Of a DNA stretch of 64,000 nucleotides, positions 17,405-25,446 are shown piece after piece. The stretch comes from JAGSOU01 sp049974865 (GTDB lineage: Bacteria; Pseudomonadota; Alphaproteobacteria; Rhodobacterales; Rhodobacteraceae), in assembly GCA_049974865.1 (NCBI GenBank), contig JBNGCX010000004.1:36136-100135 (forward strand), written 5' to 3'. The notes under the pieces are model-generated. The model was not told the origin of the DNA. It was given only the letters and a program-made list of their open reading frames with translations, and did not search any database. Each line of letters begins with the position of its first letter. Positions within the stretch are counted from its first letter, which is position 1. Both the position numbers and the translations under genes were made by a program.

Positions 17405-17971
17405 TCACGGGTGGATATCGCGGGGGCAGCGTGACATGAAATAGATGTGGAGCCAGTCGAAGCCCGGCTCCACCCTCCGCTCGGCCAGCCATTTCGCTTG
17501 CAGCTGGTAGGCCTCCCACTCGGCGGCCTGCTTGCATTCGAAGTCGCGGTTGCGGAATTGCACGTGATGCACGAGCTCGTGTAGCAGCACCGAGACCTGT
17601 CGGGTGTCGTCCGTCGACCAGGGCCGCACCAGGAAGACCCGGCTTTGGGCCAGGTCATAGGCGCCGAGCATGTTCTCCTCGACCAGCATGTGCTCTCGGT
17701 CGACGTCGATCGCCTCGCCGGTCAGGCAGAAGAGAACAGCCGGGGGATCCGCCAGCGCCCCGGCGATGTCGTAGTCGGTTTCGGCGCCGATCCAGCGGAT
17801 CAGCTCTTCGACCAACTCGGGGGCGGGGGCCTCGGGCGGGGCAAGCGGTTCGGCATGTTCCGGGCGCGGGCAGTCTGCCATCTGCGCGCCTTCGGCCAAA
17901 AGATGCGCACGGCCGGGCGGGGCGGCGAGGCTGGCCGTCACGAGCAGAGCGAAGCAGAGCCGTGCAAACAT
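17405..17971 (-). CDS. Secreted HELVH-motif protein, putative zinc peptidase-like
   Basis: 188 residues with an N-terminal signal peptide (MFARLCFALLVTASLAAPPG). The mature part has the zincin-type motif HELVH (residues 131-135) followed by HVQF, and a downstream EWEAYQLQ helix that could supply the third metal ligand. Several Cys residues suggest disulfides. This combination resembles small predicted metallopeptidases of the DUF6647 type. No peptidase activity can be asserted. I placed the start at 17971 because the signal peptide begins there; the open frame upstream is Arg/Pro-rich and has no coding character. Confidence 0.75.
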   Translation of the reverse strand: MFARLCFALLVTASLAAPPGRAHLLAEGAQMADCPRPEHAEPLAPPEAPAPELVEELIRWIGAETDYDIAGALADPPAVLFCLTGEAIDVDREHMLVEENMLGAYDLAQSRVFLVRPWSTDDTRQVSVLLHELVHHVQFRNRDFECKQAAEWEAYQLQAKWLAERRVEPGFDWLHIYFMSRCPRDIHP

Positions 17972-18020
17972 GCGCGCCAGCCTAGCATCGCGCCTGCAGG
18001 GGCTGGCAAGCGGCAATCTC

Positions 18021-18049
18021 TTGCCCGGGGCGGAAAGGTCGCGTTTACT
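18021..18049 (+). promoter_or_regulatory. Promoter of the spermidine synthase-like gene
   Basis: TTGCCC (18021-18026), a 17-base spacer and TTTACT (18044-18049) lie in the divergent gap between the HELVH gene and the fused MFS/synthase gene, 32 bases before the ATG. Confidence 0.42.
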
Positions 18050-18081
18050 CCGTCCGGAAGGGCAAAAAGAGGGGCGCGGCG

Positions 18082-19635
18082 ATGACAGGCACGGACAGGC
18101 AGCGGGATCGCGGATTGCCCGCCGTGGCGGTTCTGGTCGGCATGCAGGCCGTGGTCGCCGCGGCCAGCCTGGTGGTGGAGATCGTGGCCGGCCGGATGCT
18201 GGCGCCCTATGTGGGGATGTCTCTTTATACCTGGACATCGGTGATCGCGGTGGTGCTGGCCGGCTTCTCGGCCGGGCACTGGGCCGGCGGGCGGCTGGCC
18301 GAGGCCACGCCGCGCCGCGCGCTGATCCTGACCGGCTGGTCGATGGCGGGCGCGGCGCTGAGCACGGCGGCGGCGGTGTTCCTGCTGCGATGGGCCGCCG
18401 GGCCGGTGATCGAGGCGGCGCAGAGCCCGGTGGGGGCCATCGTGGCACTGACCTCGCTGGTCTTCTTCCTGCCGTCCTTCTTTGCCGGCATCCCGGCGCC
18501 GGTGCTGGCGCAGATCGCCGTTCTGGCGCGGCCGGCCCAGACCGGGCGGGCGCTGGGCGCGATGTTCGCCGCCGGTGCGGTCGGGGCCATCGGCGGGACG
18601 TTGCTGGCCGGGTTCCTGTTCATCTCCTGGCTCGGGTCGGTGGGCACGCTGGCCGCCGTCACCGCGGTCTATGCGGCGCTGGCCGCGCTGTGTTTCGCGC
18701 TGGCCGGGCGGATCGGCCCGGTGGGGCGCTGGGCGGTGCTGGCGCTGGCCGTGCTGCTGCCGCTGGGCGTGGCGGGGGCGGGGCTGGCGCGGCCCGATCC
18801 CTGCACCGAGGAGAGCGACTATTTCTGCATCCGGGTGATTGATCAGGAGGGCGTGCAGGGCGACCTGCGCCGGTTGATGGTGCTCGATCACCTGGTCCAC
18901 GGGATCGCCTCGCGCGACAATCCCGCCGACATGCTGACCTATCACGCCGCTGCGCTCGATGCGCTGGCCCGCGCGCGCATGGCCGGGCGCGACCGCTTCA
19001 GCGCTTTTTTCATCGGCGGCGGCACCTATTCGATCCCGCGTTCCTGGGCGGCGACCCGCCCCGGCGCCGAGGTGACCGTGGCCGAGATCGACCCGGTGGT
19101 GACGCAGGTTGCCGCGCGGGATTTCTGGTTCGACCCGGCCTCCGCGCGGGTCCTGCACGACGATGCCCGCCGCGCCCTGCTGACGCGGCCCGACCGTTAC
19201 GACGTGATCATCGGGGATGCGTTCACCGACATCGCGGTGCCGCCCCACCTGATCACGCGGGAGTTCTTTGAACTCGTGGACAGCCGGCTGACCGGGGATG
19301 GCATCTACCTGATGAACGCGATCGACCACATGGACCGCCTGCAGGCGCTGACCGCCATCGCGCGCACCCTGGCCGGGGTCTTCCCGGTGGTGGAAATCTG
19401 GGCCAACCCCGACTCCATCGGGGTGGAGAACCGGCAGGTCTTCATCCTGCTGGCGGGGCGGTCCGACTCGCCCTTCACGGCGCTGCGCACGCTGAGCCCC
19501 GAGGGCTATCGCGTGGTGCGCTTCGCGCAGGAGGCGCGCGACGAACTGCTGGCCGAGACGGACTCGCCGGTGCTGACCGACGATTACGCGCCGATCGACC
19601 GGCTGCTGGGGCAGGGCGACTGGGCAGAGCGCTGA
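18082..19635 (+). CDS. Membrane-bound spermidine synthase-like protein (MFS/SpeE fusion type)
   Basis: 517 residues. The first about 230 form seven or so hydrophobic helices (LVVEIVAGRMLAPYVG, LAGFSAGHWAGGRLAE). The C-terminal part is a spermidine synthase-like Rossmann domain: FFIGGGTYSIPRSWAA binds the aminopropyl donor or SAM-type cofactor, VTVAEIDPVVT holds the acidic residue at the end of strand 2, and YDVIIGDAFTDIAVP is the catalytic-loop region. Such fusions are common and mostly untested; some may act on polyamines at the membrane. The gene stands alone between divergent and same-strand neighbours. Its relation to the Pot-type importer at 7.7 kb is only suggestive. Confidence 0.85.
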   Translation: MTGTDRQRDRGLPAVAVLVGMQAVVAAASLVVEIVAGRMLAPYVGMSLYTWTSVIAVVLAGFSAGHWAGGRLAEATPRRALILTGWSMAGAALSTAAAVFLLRWAAGPVIEAAQSPVGAIVALTSLVFFLPSFFAGIPAPVLAQIAVLARPAQTGRALGAMFAAGAVGAIGGTLLAGFLFISWLGSVGTLAAVTAVYAALAALCFALAGRIGPVGRWAVLALAVLLPLGVAGAGLARPDPCTEESDYFCIRVIDQEGVQGDLRRLMVLDHLVHGIASRDNPADMLTYHAAALDALARARMAGRDRFSAFFIGGGTYSIPRSWAATRPGAEVTVAEIDPVVTQVAARDFWFDPASARVLHDDARRALLTRPDRYDVIIGDAFTDIAVPPHLITREFFELVDSRLTGDGIYLMNAIDHMDRLQALTAIARTLAGVFPVVEIWANPDSIGVENRQVFILLAGRSDSPFTALRTLSPEGYRVVRFAQEARDELLAETDSPVLTDDYAPIDRLLGQGDWAER

Positions 19636-19645
19636 ACCCGCCCCC

Positions 19646-19674
19646 TTGCCCTTCGCGCCGGGATGGCGTCAAGT
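19646..19674 (+). promoter_or_regulatory. Possible promoter of the EamA transporter gene
   Basis: TTGCCC (19646-19651), 17 bases and TCAAGT (19669-19674), followed by only six bases before the ATG. It would give a leaderless mRNA; no Shine-Dalgarno sequence is visible. Confidence 0.33.
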
Positions 19675-19680
19675 CGCCGC

Positions 19681-20592
19681 ATGTCACAGATCCCCACCCC
19701 CGAGTCCCGCCCGCTGGTGGGCGTTTCGTGGATGCTCCTTGCCGGGCTGAGCTTTGTCATCATGACGGCGATCGTGAAACATGTGGGCAGCGACCTGCCC
19801 GCGGCGCAATCGGCCTTCCTGCGGTTCCTGACCGGGCTGGTGTTCTTCATCCCCATGGCGCGCAGCCTGACCCGCGTGCGCCTGTCGCGGCTGAGCTGGC
19901 GGCTCTTGGCGCTCAGGGGCGTGGTGCACACGCTGGGGGTGATCTGCTGGTTCTACGCCATGGCGCGCATCCCGGTGGCCGAGGTCACCGCGATGAACTA
20001 CCTCAACCCGGTCTACGTGACGCTTGGCGCGGCGCTGTTCATGGGCGAGAAGATCTCGGTCCGCCGGATCTCGGCCATCGGCATGGCGCTGGTGGGCGTG
20101 CTGATCATCCTGCGCCCGGGGTTCCGGGAAATCTCGACCGGGCACCTGGCCATGCTGGTGACGGCGGTGATGCTGGCGGCCTCCTATCTCTGCGCCAAGG
20201 TGGCCAGCCGCGAGGCGGGGCCGGGCACGGTGGTGGCGATCCTGTCGGTCTCGGTGACCATCGGGCTGGCGCCCTTCGCCGCCTTGGTCTGGGTGACGCC
20301 CACATGGGGGCAGCTGGCATGGCTGTTCCTGGTGGCGGGGTTTGCCACCGCGGGGCATTACTTCATGACCCGGGCCTTCCGCGCCGCGCCGATGGCGGTG
20401 ATCCAGCCGGTGACCTTCCTGCAACTGGTCTGGGCCACCCTGCTGGGCTGGGTGGTCTTCGGCGAGGGCGTGGACGGCTGGGTGATCCTGGGCGGCTCGG
20501 TGATCCTGGGGTCGGTCAGCTACATCACCTGGCGCGAGACGCGGCTGAAGCGCCGGGCGGTCACCCCCGCGGCCAACGCCACCAAGCTTTAG
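19681..20592 (+). CDS. DMT-superfamily transporter (EamA family)
   Basis: 303 residues and about ten membrane helices in two EamA repeats. The first runs from VGVSWMLLAGLSFVIMTAI to LVGVLIILRPGF, the second ends GWVILGGSVILGSVSYITWRE. The motif NYLNPVYVTLGAALFMGEKI and the later PVTFLQLVWATLLGWVVFGE are the paired family signatures. It probably exports a metabolite or amino acid; the substrate is unknown. An in-frame ATG lies 18 bases upstream, but the chosen start fits the spacing to a possible promoter. Confidence 0.88.
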   Translation: MSQIPTPESRPLVGVSWMLLAGLSFVIMTAIVKHVGSDLPAAQSAFLRFLTGLVFFIPMARSLTRVRLSRLSWRLLALRGVVHTLGVICWFYAMARIPVAEVTAMNYLNPVYVTLGAALFMGEKISVRRISAIGMALVGVLIILRPGFREISTGHLAMLVTAVMLAASYLCAKVASREAGPGTVVAILSVSVTIGLAPFAALVWVTPTWGQLAWLFLVAGFATAGHYFMTRAFRAAPMAVIQPVTFLQLVWATLLGWVVFGEGVDGWVILGGSVILGSVSYITWRETRLKRRAVTPAANATKL

Positions 20593-20651
20593 GCCTGCGC
20601 CGGTTTTTTCCGCACCGGCGAGGCATTTGATCGGCCGCGGCGGGTTTCCTC

Positions 20652-20693
20652 TTGATCATGGTCAAGGTGTGGGGCAACAGGCTCGGCTAAGGT
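20652..20693 (+). promoter_or_regulatory. FNR/FnrL-type box and promoter of ydcH
   Basis: TTGATCATGGTCAA (20652-20665) matches the FNR consensus TTGAT-N4-ATCAA at nine of ten fixed positions. TAAGGT (20688-20693) sits where a -10 would be if the box were centred at -41.5, the class II activation position. A possible +1 is near 20700, 25 bases before the ATG. Confidence 0.62.
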
Positions 20694-20724
20694 TACTCAA
20701 CAGTTTCAGGAAGGAGACCGCGCA

Positions 20725-20973
20725 ATGACGAACACGCCGCACGAACTGGCCCAGGAATTCCCCGATCAGGTCGAGGCCATCCACGAGTTGAAGGCCAAGA
20801 ACGCGCATTTCGCCAAGCTGGTCGAGGAATACCACGAGGTGAACCGCGCCGTGCACCGCGCGGAGACCAACGTGGAGCCCACCGACGAGCTGCACGAAGG
20901 CGAACTGCGCAAGCAGCGCTTGGCGCTCAAGGACGAGATCGCCCGCATGCTGGCCGCGCCGGCCGAGGGCTGA
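20725..20973 (+). CDS. YdcH/DUF465-family small protein
   Basis: 82 residues, charged and predicted mainly helical. The pattern LAQEFPDQVEAIHELK, FAKLVEEYHEVNRAVHRAE and the terminal LRKQRLALKDEIARML match YdcH-type proteins. It is cytoplasmic, with no signal peptide or membrane segment. A good AGGAAGGAGA site precedes the ATG. The family function is unsettled. The FNR-type box upstream suggests induction when oxygen falls. It converges with the CoxG-like gene, with an eight-base gap. Confidence 0.88.
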   Translation: MTNTPHELAQEFPDQVEAIHELKAKNAHFAKLVEEYHEVNRAVHRAETNVEPTDELHEGELRKQRLALKDEIARMLAAPAEG

Positions 20974-20981
20974 GCGCTCTC

Positions 20982-21455
20982 TCAGGCCCCGGCCTCGTCC
21001 CCCTCGGGCGCGGCCGGGCCTTCGACCTGTTCCTGGAAACGCTCGAAGAACTGGTCCGCCATCTTGCGGGCAAAGCCGTCGATCAGGCGCGAGCCGAGTT
21101 GCGCCAGCTTGCCCCCCACCTTCGCCTCGACATCATAGGTCAGCTCGGTGCCGCCCTCGGTATCGGCCAGCCGCACCTTGGCCTCGCCCTTGGCAAAGCC
21201 CGCAACGCCGCCCTTGCCCTCGCCGGCGATGGTGTAGCTTTCGCCAGGCACCACGTCGGACAGGGTGACGCCGCCCTTGAAGGTGGCCTTCACCGGGCCG
21301 ACCTTCTGCTTCACCACCGCCTCAAAGCCCTCTTCGGGGCTGCCGGTCAGCTCCTGGCAGCCCGGGATGCAGGCCCTGAGCGTTTCGGCGTCGTTGAGCT
21401 TTTCCCAGACCGTCGCGCGGTCGGCCGCGATCACGCGGCTGCCATTGAGTTCCAT
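20982..21455 (-). CDS. CoxG-like SRPBCC-family protein
   Basis: 157 residues. The START/SRPBCC fold pattern is clear: MELNGSRVIAADRATVWEKLNDAETLRACIPGC, then a beta sheet with VKATFKGGVTLSDV and GEGKGGVAGFAKGEA, and a long C-terminal helix (LGSRLIDGFARKMADQFFERF). CoxG proteins accompany molybdenum CO dehydrogenase genes and may anchor the enzyme to the membrane; here no coxMSL genes are present, so that role is not supported locally. Many genomes carry such solitary paralogues. Confidence 0.88.
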   Translation of the reverse strand: MELNGSRVIAADRATVWEKLNDAETLRACIPGCQELTGSPEEGFEAVVKQKVGPVKATFKGGVTLSDVVPGESYTIAGEGKGGVAGFAKGEAKVRLADTEGGTELTYDVEAKVGGKLAQLGSRLIDGFARKMADQFFERFQEQVEGPAAPEGDEAGA

Positions 21456-21508
21456 GTCCTGTCTCCCTGTTTGCCCAAGACCTACGTCGCGCGGCGCCGT
21501 CGGTAAAG

Positions 21509-22912
21509 CTATTCCGCGATCTCGTAGGGCAGCACGCCGCGATGGTCGGGGTCGACGCGCAGGCGGCGTTCCAGCGGCGGGACCGAGCGCTGGTGGCAGT
21601 TCTTTCGCTCGCAGATGCGGCAGGAGATGCCGATCGGCTCGAAGCTGGCGGCGCGGGTCAGGTCCAGCCCGTCAGCATAGACCAGTTCCTCGGCATGTTG
21701 CACCTCGCAGCCCAGCCCGATGGCGAAGCGCCGGTCGGGCACGCCCCAGGCGCCGCCGGGCTTGCTGACGTCGCGCGCCAGGCACAGGTAGCGCACGCCG
21801 TCCGGCGTCTCGGCCAGTTGCCGCAGGAAGCGGCCGGGCGTCTCGAAGGCGCGGTGCATGTTCCACAGCGGGCAGGCGCCGCCGAAGCGGGCGAATTGCA
21901 GCCGCGTGGCCGAGTGGCGCTTGGTGATGGTGCCGGCCTGGTCGACCCGGACGAAGAAGAAGGGGATGCCCTTGGCGCCGGGGCGCTGCAGGGTGGACAG
22001 GCGGTGCGCCACCTGCTCGATCGAGGCGCCGAAGGCGTCCGCGAGGCGTTCGAGGTCGTGCCGCATCTCCTGCGCGGCCTGCAGGAAGGCGCGGTAGGGC
22101 AGAAGGGCGGCCCCCGCGAAATAGTTGGCCAGCCCGATCCGGGCGATGGCGCGGGCCTCGTCGCTCTGGAACCGGGCGAGGTCGAGCATGGCGTCCAGAA
22201 GCTGCCCCTGGGTCAGCAGCGCCACCTGGTGCAAGAGCTGGAAGCGCTGCGTCGGGGCCGAGGCATGCGCCGAGAGGGTCAGGACGCGGCTCTCGGCGTC
22301 GTAGTCGCGCAGCTCGGAATCGGGGCGGAACGCCACGGTGATGCCCTCGGCCGCCAGCGCGGCCTTGGCGGCCTCCATCGGGTCGGCGCGGTGGCCGTTC
22401 GGGCAGGCGAAATGCTCGGCCGCGCGGTCCACCGCGTCGATGTAGTTGTCGCAATAGTGAAAGAAGTCGCGCACCTCTTCCCAGGGCGAGGGGGCGACGC
22501 GGGCATCCTCGCGCCCCAGCGCCTCGTCGAGCGAGGCGAGGCGCTCGTGGGTCTGGCGATAGGCCCGGTGCAGGTTGAGAAAGGCACGCGCCAGCGCCGG
22601 CGCGTTGGAGGCGGCAAGCCGCAAATCGGCCACCGGCGGCGCGTCCTCGGCGAAGACCGGGTCGGCCAGCGCCTCGCGCATGTCCGAGACCAGCCGCTCG
22701 GTGTCGCCGGTGGACAGCTCGGTCACGTCGAAGCCGAACTCGTTGGCCAGCGCCAGCACCACGCCGGTCGAGACCGGGCGGTTGTTGTTCTCCATCTGGT
22801 TCAGATAGGGCAGCGAGACGCCCAGCTTGGCGGCGAAGGCCTTTTGCGTCAGGCCCAGCCGCTTGCGCATCTCGCGCAGCTTGACGCCGGCATAGAGTTT
22901 CTGGGTGGCCAT
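21509..22912 (-). CDS. pccR: Short-chain fatty acyl-CoA regulator (PccR/ScfR type)
   Basis: 467 residues. An N-terminal XRE helix-turn-helix (residues about 6-62: LREMRKRLGLTQKAFAAKLGVSLPYLNQMEN) is followed by an IrrE-like domain (FQLLHQVALL, without a HExxH motif) and a DUF2083-type C-terminus with the Cys cluster CRICERKNCHQR. In Rhodobacter sphaeroides PccR controls propionyl-CoA carboxylase and mutase genes through TTTGCAAA repeats. The same half-sites occur here upstream of this gene and of pccB 2.5 kb away. It probably senses an acyl-CoA and autoregulates. The start at 22912 is where family homology begins; the frame is open much further, but that stretch overlaps the MFS gene. Confidence 0.9.
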   Translation of the reverse strand: MATQKLYAGVKLREMRKRLGLTQKAFAAKLGVSLPYLNQMENNNRPVSTGVVLALANEFGFDVTELSTGDTERLVSDMREALADPVFAEDAPPVADLRLAASNAPALARAFLNLHRAYRQTHERLASLDEALGREDARVAPSPWEEVRDFFHYCDNYIDAVDRAAEHFACPNGHRADPMEAAKAALAAEGITVAFRPDSELRDYDAESRVLTLSAHASAPTQRFQLLHQVALLTQGQLLDAMLDLARFQSDEARAIARIGLANYFAGAALLPYRAFLQAAQEMRHDLERLADAFGASIEQVAHRLSTLQRPGAKGIPFFFVRVDQAGTITKRHSATRLQFARFGGACPLWNMHRAFETPGRFLRQLAETPDGVRYLCLARDVSKPGGAWGVPDRRFAIGLGCEVQHAEELVYADGLDLTRAASFEPIGISCRICERKNCHQRSVPPLERRLRVDPDHRGVLPYEIAE

Positions 22913-22921
22913 GGTGATGCC

Positions 22922-22959
22922 TTTGCAGATTTGCTCAGGCCATGGGTAGCCTTTGCAAA
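22922..22959 (-). promoter_or_regulatory. PccR-type half-sites upstream of pccR
   Basis: TTTGCAAA (22952-22959, self-complementary) and two degenerate half-sites (TTTGCAGA at 22922 and TTTGC at 22930) lie within 47 bases of the pccR start. The pattern resembles the reported TTTGCAAA-N4-TTTGCAAA operator, though the spacing here is not exact. Confidence 0.5.
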
Positions 22960-22974
22960 GCCTGCGCGCAAGGT

Positions 22975-24228
22975 TCAGGCGCCGGGATGGGCCTCGGGCT
23001 CTTCTATCTCGCCCAGGTCGCCGGCGATGCGGTTGACGTGGAACACGTAGCCGGTGGCGACGATCGACGAGACCGAGCTGGCCAGCATGATCGCCAGCAG
23101 CGGATAGACGCCGGAGCCCGGCACCAGCAGCGCGCCGGCCAGCGCCGACAGGCCCGCGCCGCCGCCGATCATGATCGTGCCGCCCAGCCCGCTGGCGGTG
23201 CCGGCGAGATGCGGGCGCACCGACAGCATGCCCGCGGTGGCGTTGGGCAGGACCATGCCGTTGCCCAGGCCCACCGCGATCATCAGCCCGAAGAAGGCCA
23301 GCGGATGGGTGGCGCCCATCAGGAACAGCAGCAGCGAGACCACCAGCCCGGAGGTCACCGCCAGGCTGCCCAGCAGCATCATCCAGTTGATCCCGATCCG
23401 CACCGAATACCGCCCGGACAGATAGTTGCCGCCCATGTAGCCGAGCGCCGCGATGCCGAAATAGAGCCCCAGGATCGCGGGGCTGAGGCCGAACACCTCG
23501 GAGCCCACGAAGGGCGCGCCGCCGAGATAGGCGAAGAAGACGCCCGAGGAGAAGGCCGCGCTCAGCGCATAGCCCCAGAACCGGCGCGAGCCGAACAACT
23601 CGGGGTATTCGCGAAACTGTGCCAGCAGACTGATCTGGCTGGGCCGGGCGGTCTCGCCCAGGTCGGCCCAGGTCAGCGCCAGCACCAGCGCGCCGACCAC
23701 CAACAGCATGGCGAAATTGGCCTGCCAGCCAAAGGCCTCGTCCAGGAAGCCGCCGATCGTGGGGCCGACCATCGGCACCAGCGCCATGCCCATGGTGACA
23801 TAGCCGATCATCGAGGCGGCCTCGTCCTGCGGGACCATGTCGCGCACCACCGCGCGGGACAGGACCATGCCGGTCACGATCGCCGCCTGCGCCATGCGGA
23901 AGGCGAGGAAGAGTTCGACCGTGGGGGCCAGCAGGCAGCCCAGCGTCATCAGCAGGAAGGCGGCGATGCCCCACAGGATGACGGGGCGGCGGCCGTAGCG
24001 GTCGGAAATCGGCCCGATCACGATTTGCAGCACCGCGTTCATCGCCAGGTAGAGCGCGACCGAAAGCTGCATCAGCCGGTAATCGGTCTGGAAATACGCC
24101 GTCATGTTGGGCAGCGACGGCAGGAAGATGTTCATCGACAGCGCCGAGAGCCCCGCGAGCAGGACAAGGGTCAGGAGATGCGGGGGCGTGCGGCGGTCGA
24201 GAAATCGCGCCTTGGGCGTGTCGGGCAT
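22975..24228 (-). CDS. Bcr/CflA-family drug-resistance MFS transporter
   Basis: 417 residues with about 12 membrane helices. The beginning LSMNIFLPSLPNMTAYF matches the Bcr/CflA family, followed by the MFS motif A GPISDRYGRRPVILWG and a motif C-like segment around GMALVPMVGPTIGGFL. It is probably a proton-driven efflux pump for drugs or metabolites. It lies directly upstream of pccR on the same strand, with 62 bases between that contain the pccR control sites. Whether it is read into pccR is unclear. The substrate is unknown. Confidence 0.88.
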   Translation of the reverse strand: MPDTPKARFLDRRTPPHLLTLVLLAGLSALSMNIFLPSLPNMTAYFQTDYRLMQLSVALYLAMNAVLQIVIGPISDRYGRRPVILWGIAAFLLMTLGCLLAPTVELFLAFRMAQAAIVTGMVLSRAVVRDMVPQDEAASMIGYVTMGMALVPMVGPTIGGFLDEAFGWQANFAMLLVVGALVLALTWADLGETARPSQISLLAQFREYPELFGSRRFWGYALSAAFSSGVFFAYLGGAPFVGSEVFGLSPAILGLYFGIAALGYMGGNYLSGRYSVRIGINWMMLLGSLAVTSGLVVSLLLFLMGATHPLAFFGLMIAVGLGNGMVLPNATAGMLSVRPHLAGTASGLGGTIMIGGGAGLSALAGALLVPGSGVYPLLAIMLASSVSSIVATGYVFHVNRIAGDLGEIEEPEAHPGA

Positions 24229-24276
24229 GAAACAGATTTATGCCGGGCGTGTGGGCTTGTCCATATGGTCAAATCC

Positions 24277-25305
24277 TTACCCGAGGGCAGGCCAGGTGTC
24301 GGTCATGCGGTAGCCCTCGGGCCAGGGGTCGGCGGGGTCGCGCAGGATCTGGTGGGTGCCGGTGATCCAGGCGCGCCCGGCGATCTCGGGCACGATGGCG
24401 GGGCGGCCCGCGACCTGCGTTTGCGCGGTGACGCGGCAGCGGAAGCGGCCGCCGAGCATGGCGGTGCCGGTATAGGTCTCTCCCACCGCCAGTTCGCCCC
24501 GCGCGGCCATCACCGCCATGCGGGCCGAGCAGCCCGTGCCGCAGGGCGAGCGGTCGATCTTGCCCGGGTCGATCACCACCGCCGAGCGGCCGGTCTTGGT
24601 GCCCTCGATCACCTCCGCGTCGCGGGTGAACTGGCAGAAGGAGATATGGCCCCAGGGCTCCTCGGGATGGGAGAAGCCGATCTGTTCGTTGGTCGCGCGG
24701 GTGATCCGGGCGCCGAGGGCGGCGATGTCGCGCGCCTCCTCCGGGACCAGTTCCAGCCCCAGTTCCTCGGCCCGGATCAGCACGAAACTGTCACCGCCGA
24801 AAGCGGTGTCGACGCGGAAGCTGCCCAGCCCCTCGACTTCCAGCGGCGCGTCCAGCCGGTCGGCGAAGGAGGCGACATTGGTCAGCGCGATCTCCTCGGC
24901 CTTGCCGTCGCGGCAGGTAGCGCGGATCTCGACTAGCCCGGCGGCGGCCTCCAGCGTGAAACGCGTTTCGGGCCCGGTGATGGGCACCTGCCCGGTCTCC
25001 AGCAGCACGGTGGCCACGCACATGGTGTTGGAGCCAGACATGGGCGGGGTATGCTCGGGCTCCATGGTCAGGAAGCCCGTCGCGGCGCGCGGGTCCTTCG
25101 GCGGCACCAGTAGGTTGACATGGGTGAAGACCCCGCCGCGCGGCTCGTTCAGCACGGTGTTGCGCAGGGTGCCGTCGGCATGCAGCCAGTCGCGCATCTG
25201 CCACAGGCTCTCGCCCGGCGGCGGCGCGACCCCGCCGGTGATGACATTGCCCACCTCGCCCTCGGCATGGGCCGAGACCATGTGAATGCAGAGATTGCTG
25301 CGCAT
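24277..25305 (-). CDS. Proline racemase-family protein, probable trans-3-hydroxy-L-proline dehydratase
   Basis: 342 residues. The two active-site motifs of the family are visible: PEHTPPMSGSNTMC with Ser90 where racemases and 4-hydroxyproline epimerases have Cys, and DRSPCGTGCSARMA with Cys255 intact. A Ser/Thr plus Cys pair is the pattern of trans-3-hydroxyproline dehydratases, which remove water instead of epimerising. It is cytoplasmic. It is divergent from pccB, with a 141-base gap carrying PccR-like sites. Nothing nearby encodes the imine reductase expected next in that pathway, so the substrate remains an inference from the residues. Confidence 0.82.
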   Translation of the reverse strand: MRSNLCIHMVSAHAEGEVGNVITGGVAPPPGESLWQMRDWLHADGTLRNTVLNEPRGGVFTHVNLLVPPKDPRAATGFLTMEPEHTPPMSGSNTMCVATVLLETGQVPITGPETRFTLEAAAGLVEIRATCRDGKAEEIALTNVASFADRLDAPLEVEGLGSFRVDTAFGGDSFVLIRAEELGLELVPEEARDIAALGARITRATNEQIGFSHPEEPWGHISFCQFTRDAEVIEGTKTGRSAVVIDPGKIDRSPCGTGCSARMAVMAARGELAVGETYTGTAMLGGRFRCRVTAQTQVAGRPAIVPEIAGRAWITGTHQILRDPADPWPEGYRMTDTWPALG

Positions 25306-25324
25306 GCGGGCCTCCCGTCCTGCA

Positions 25325-25372
25325 TTTGCAATTATTCAGTTTGCGCCGCGCCGCTTGCCAATAATTTGCAAA
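25325..25372 (+). promoter_or_regulatory. PccR-type operator cluster upstream of pccB
   Basis: Four half-sites: TTTGCAAT (25325), TTTGCGCC (25340), CTTGCCAA (25354) and TTTGCAAA (25365). The last pair is separated by three bases and is close to the reported PccR operator. The cluster lies in an AT-rich gap between the proline racemase-family gene and pccB, and could control both. Confidence 0.58.
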
Positions 25373-25446
25373 TTTACCGAAATAGGCTTTGTGCGCCGCG
25401 CCGCCGCAGGTAGGTTGCCGCAAAACCAATTGGGGGACCAGCGCCG

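Noticed and set aside
20598..20620. Hairpin CGCCGGT / ACCGGCG with a T-rich loop after the EamA gene, as a terminator
   Set aside because: The T-run is inside the loop and not after the stem, so it is not an intrinsic terminator for either strand.
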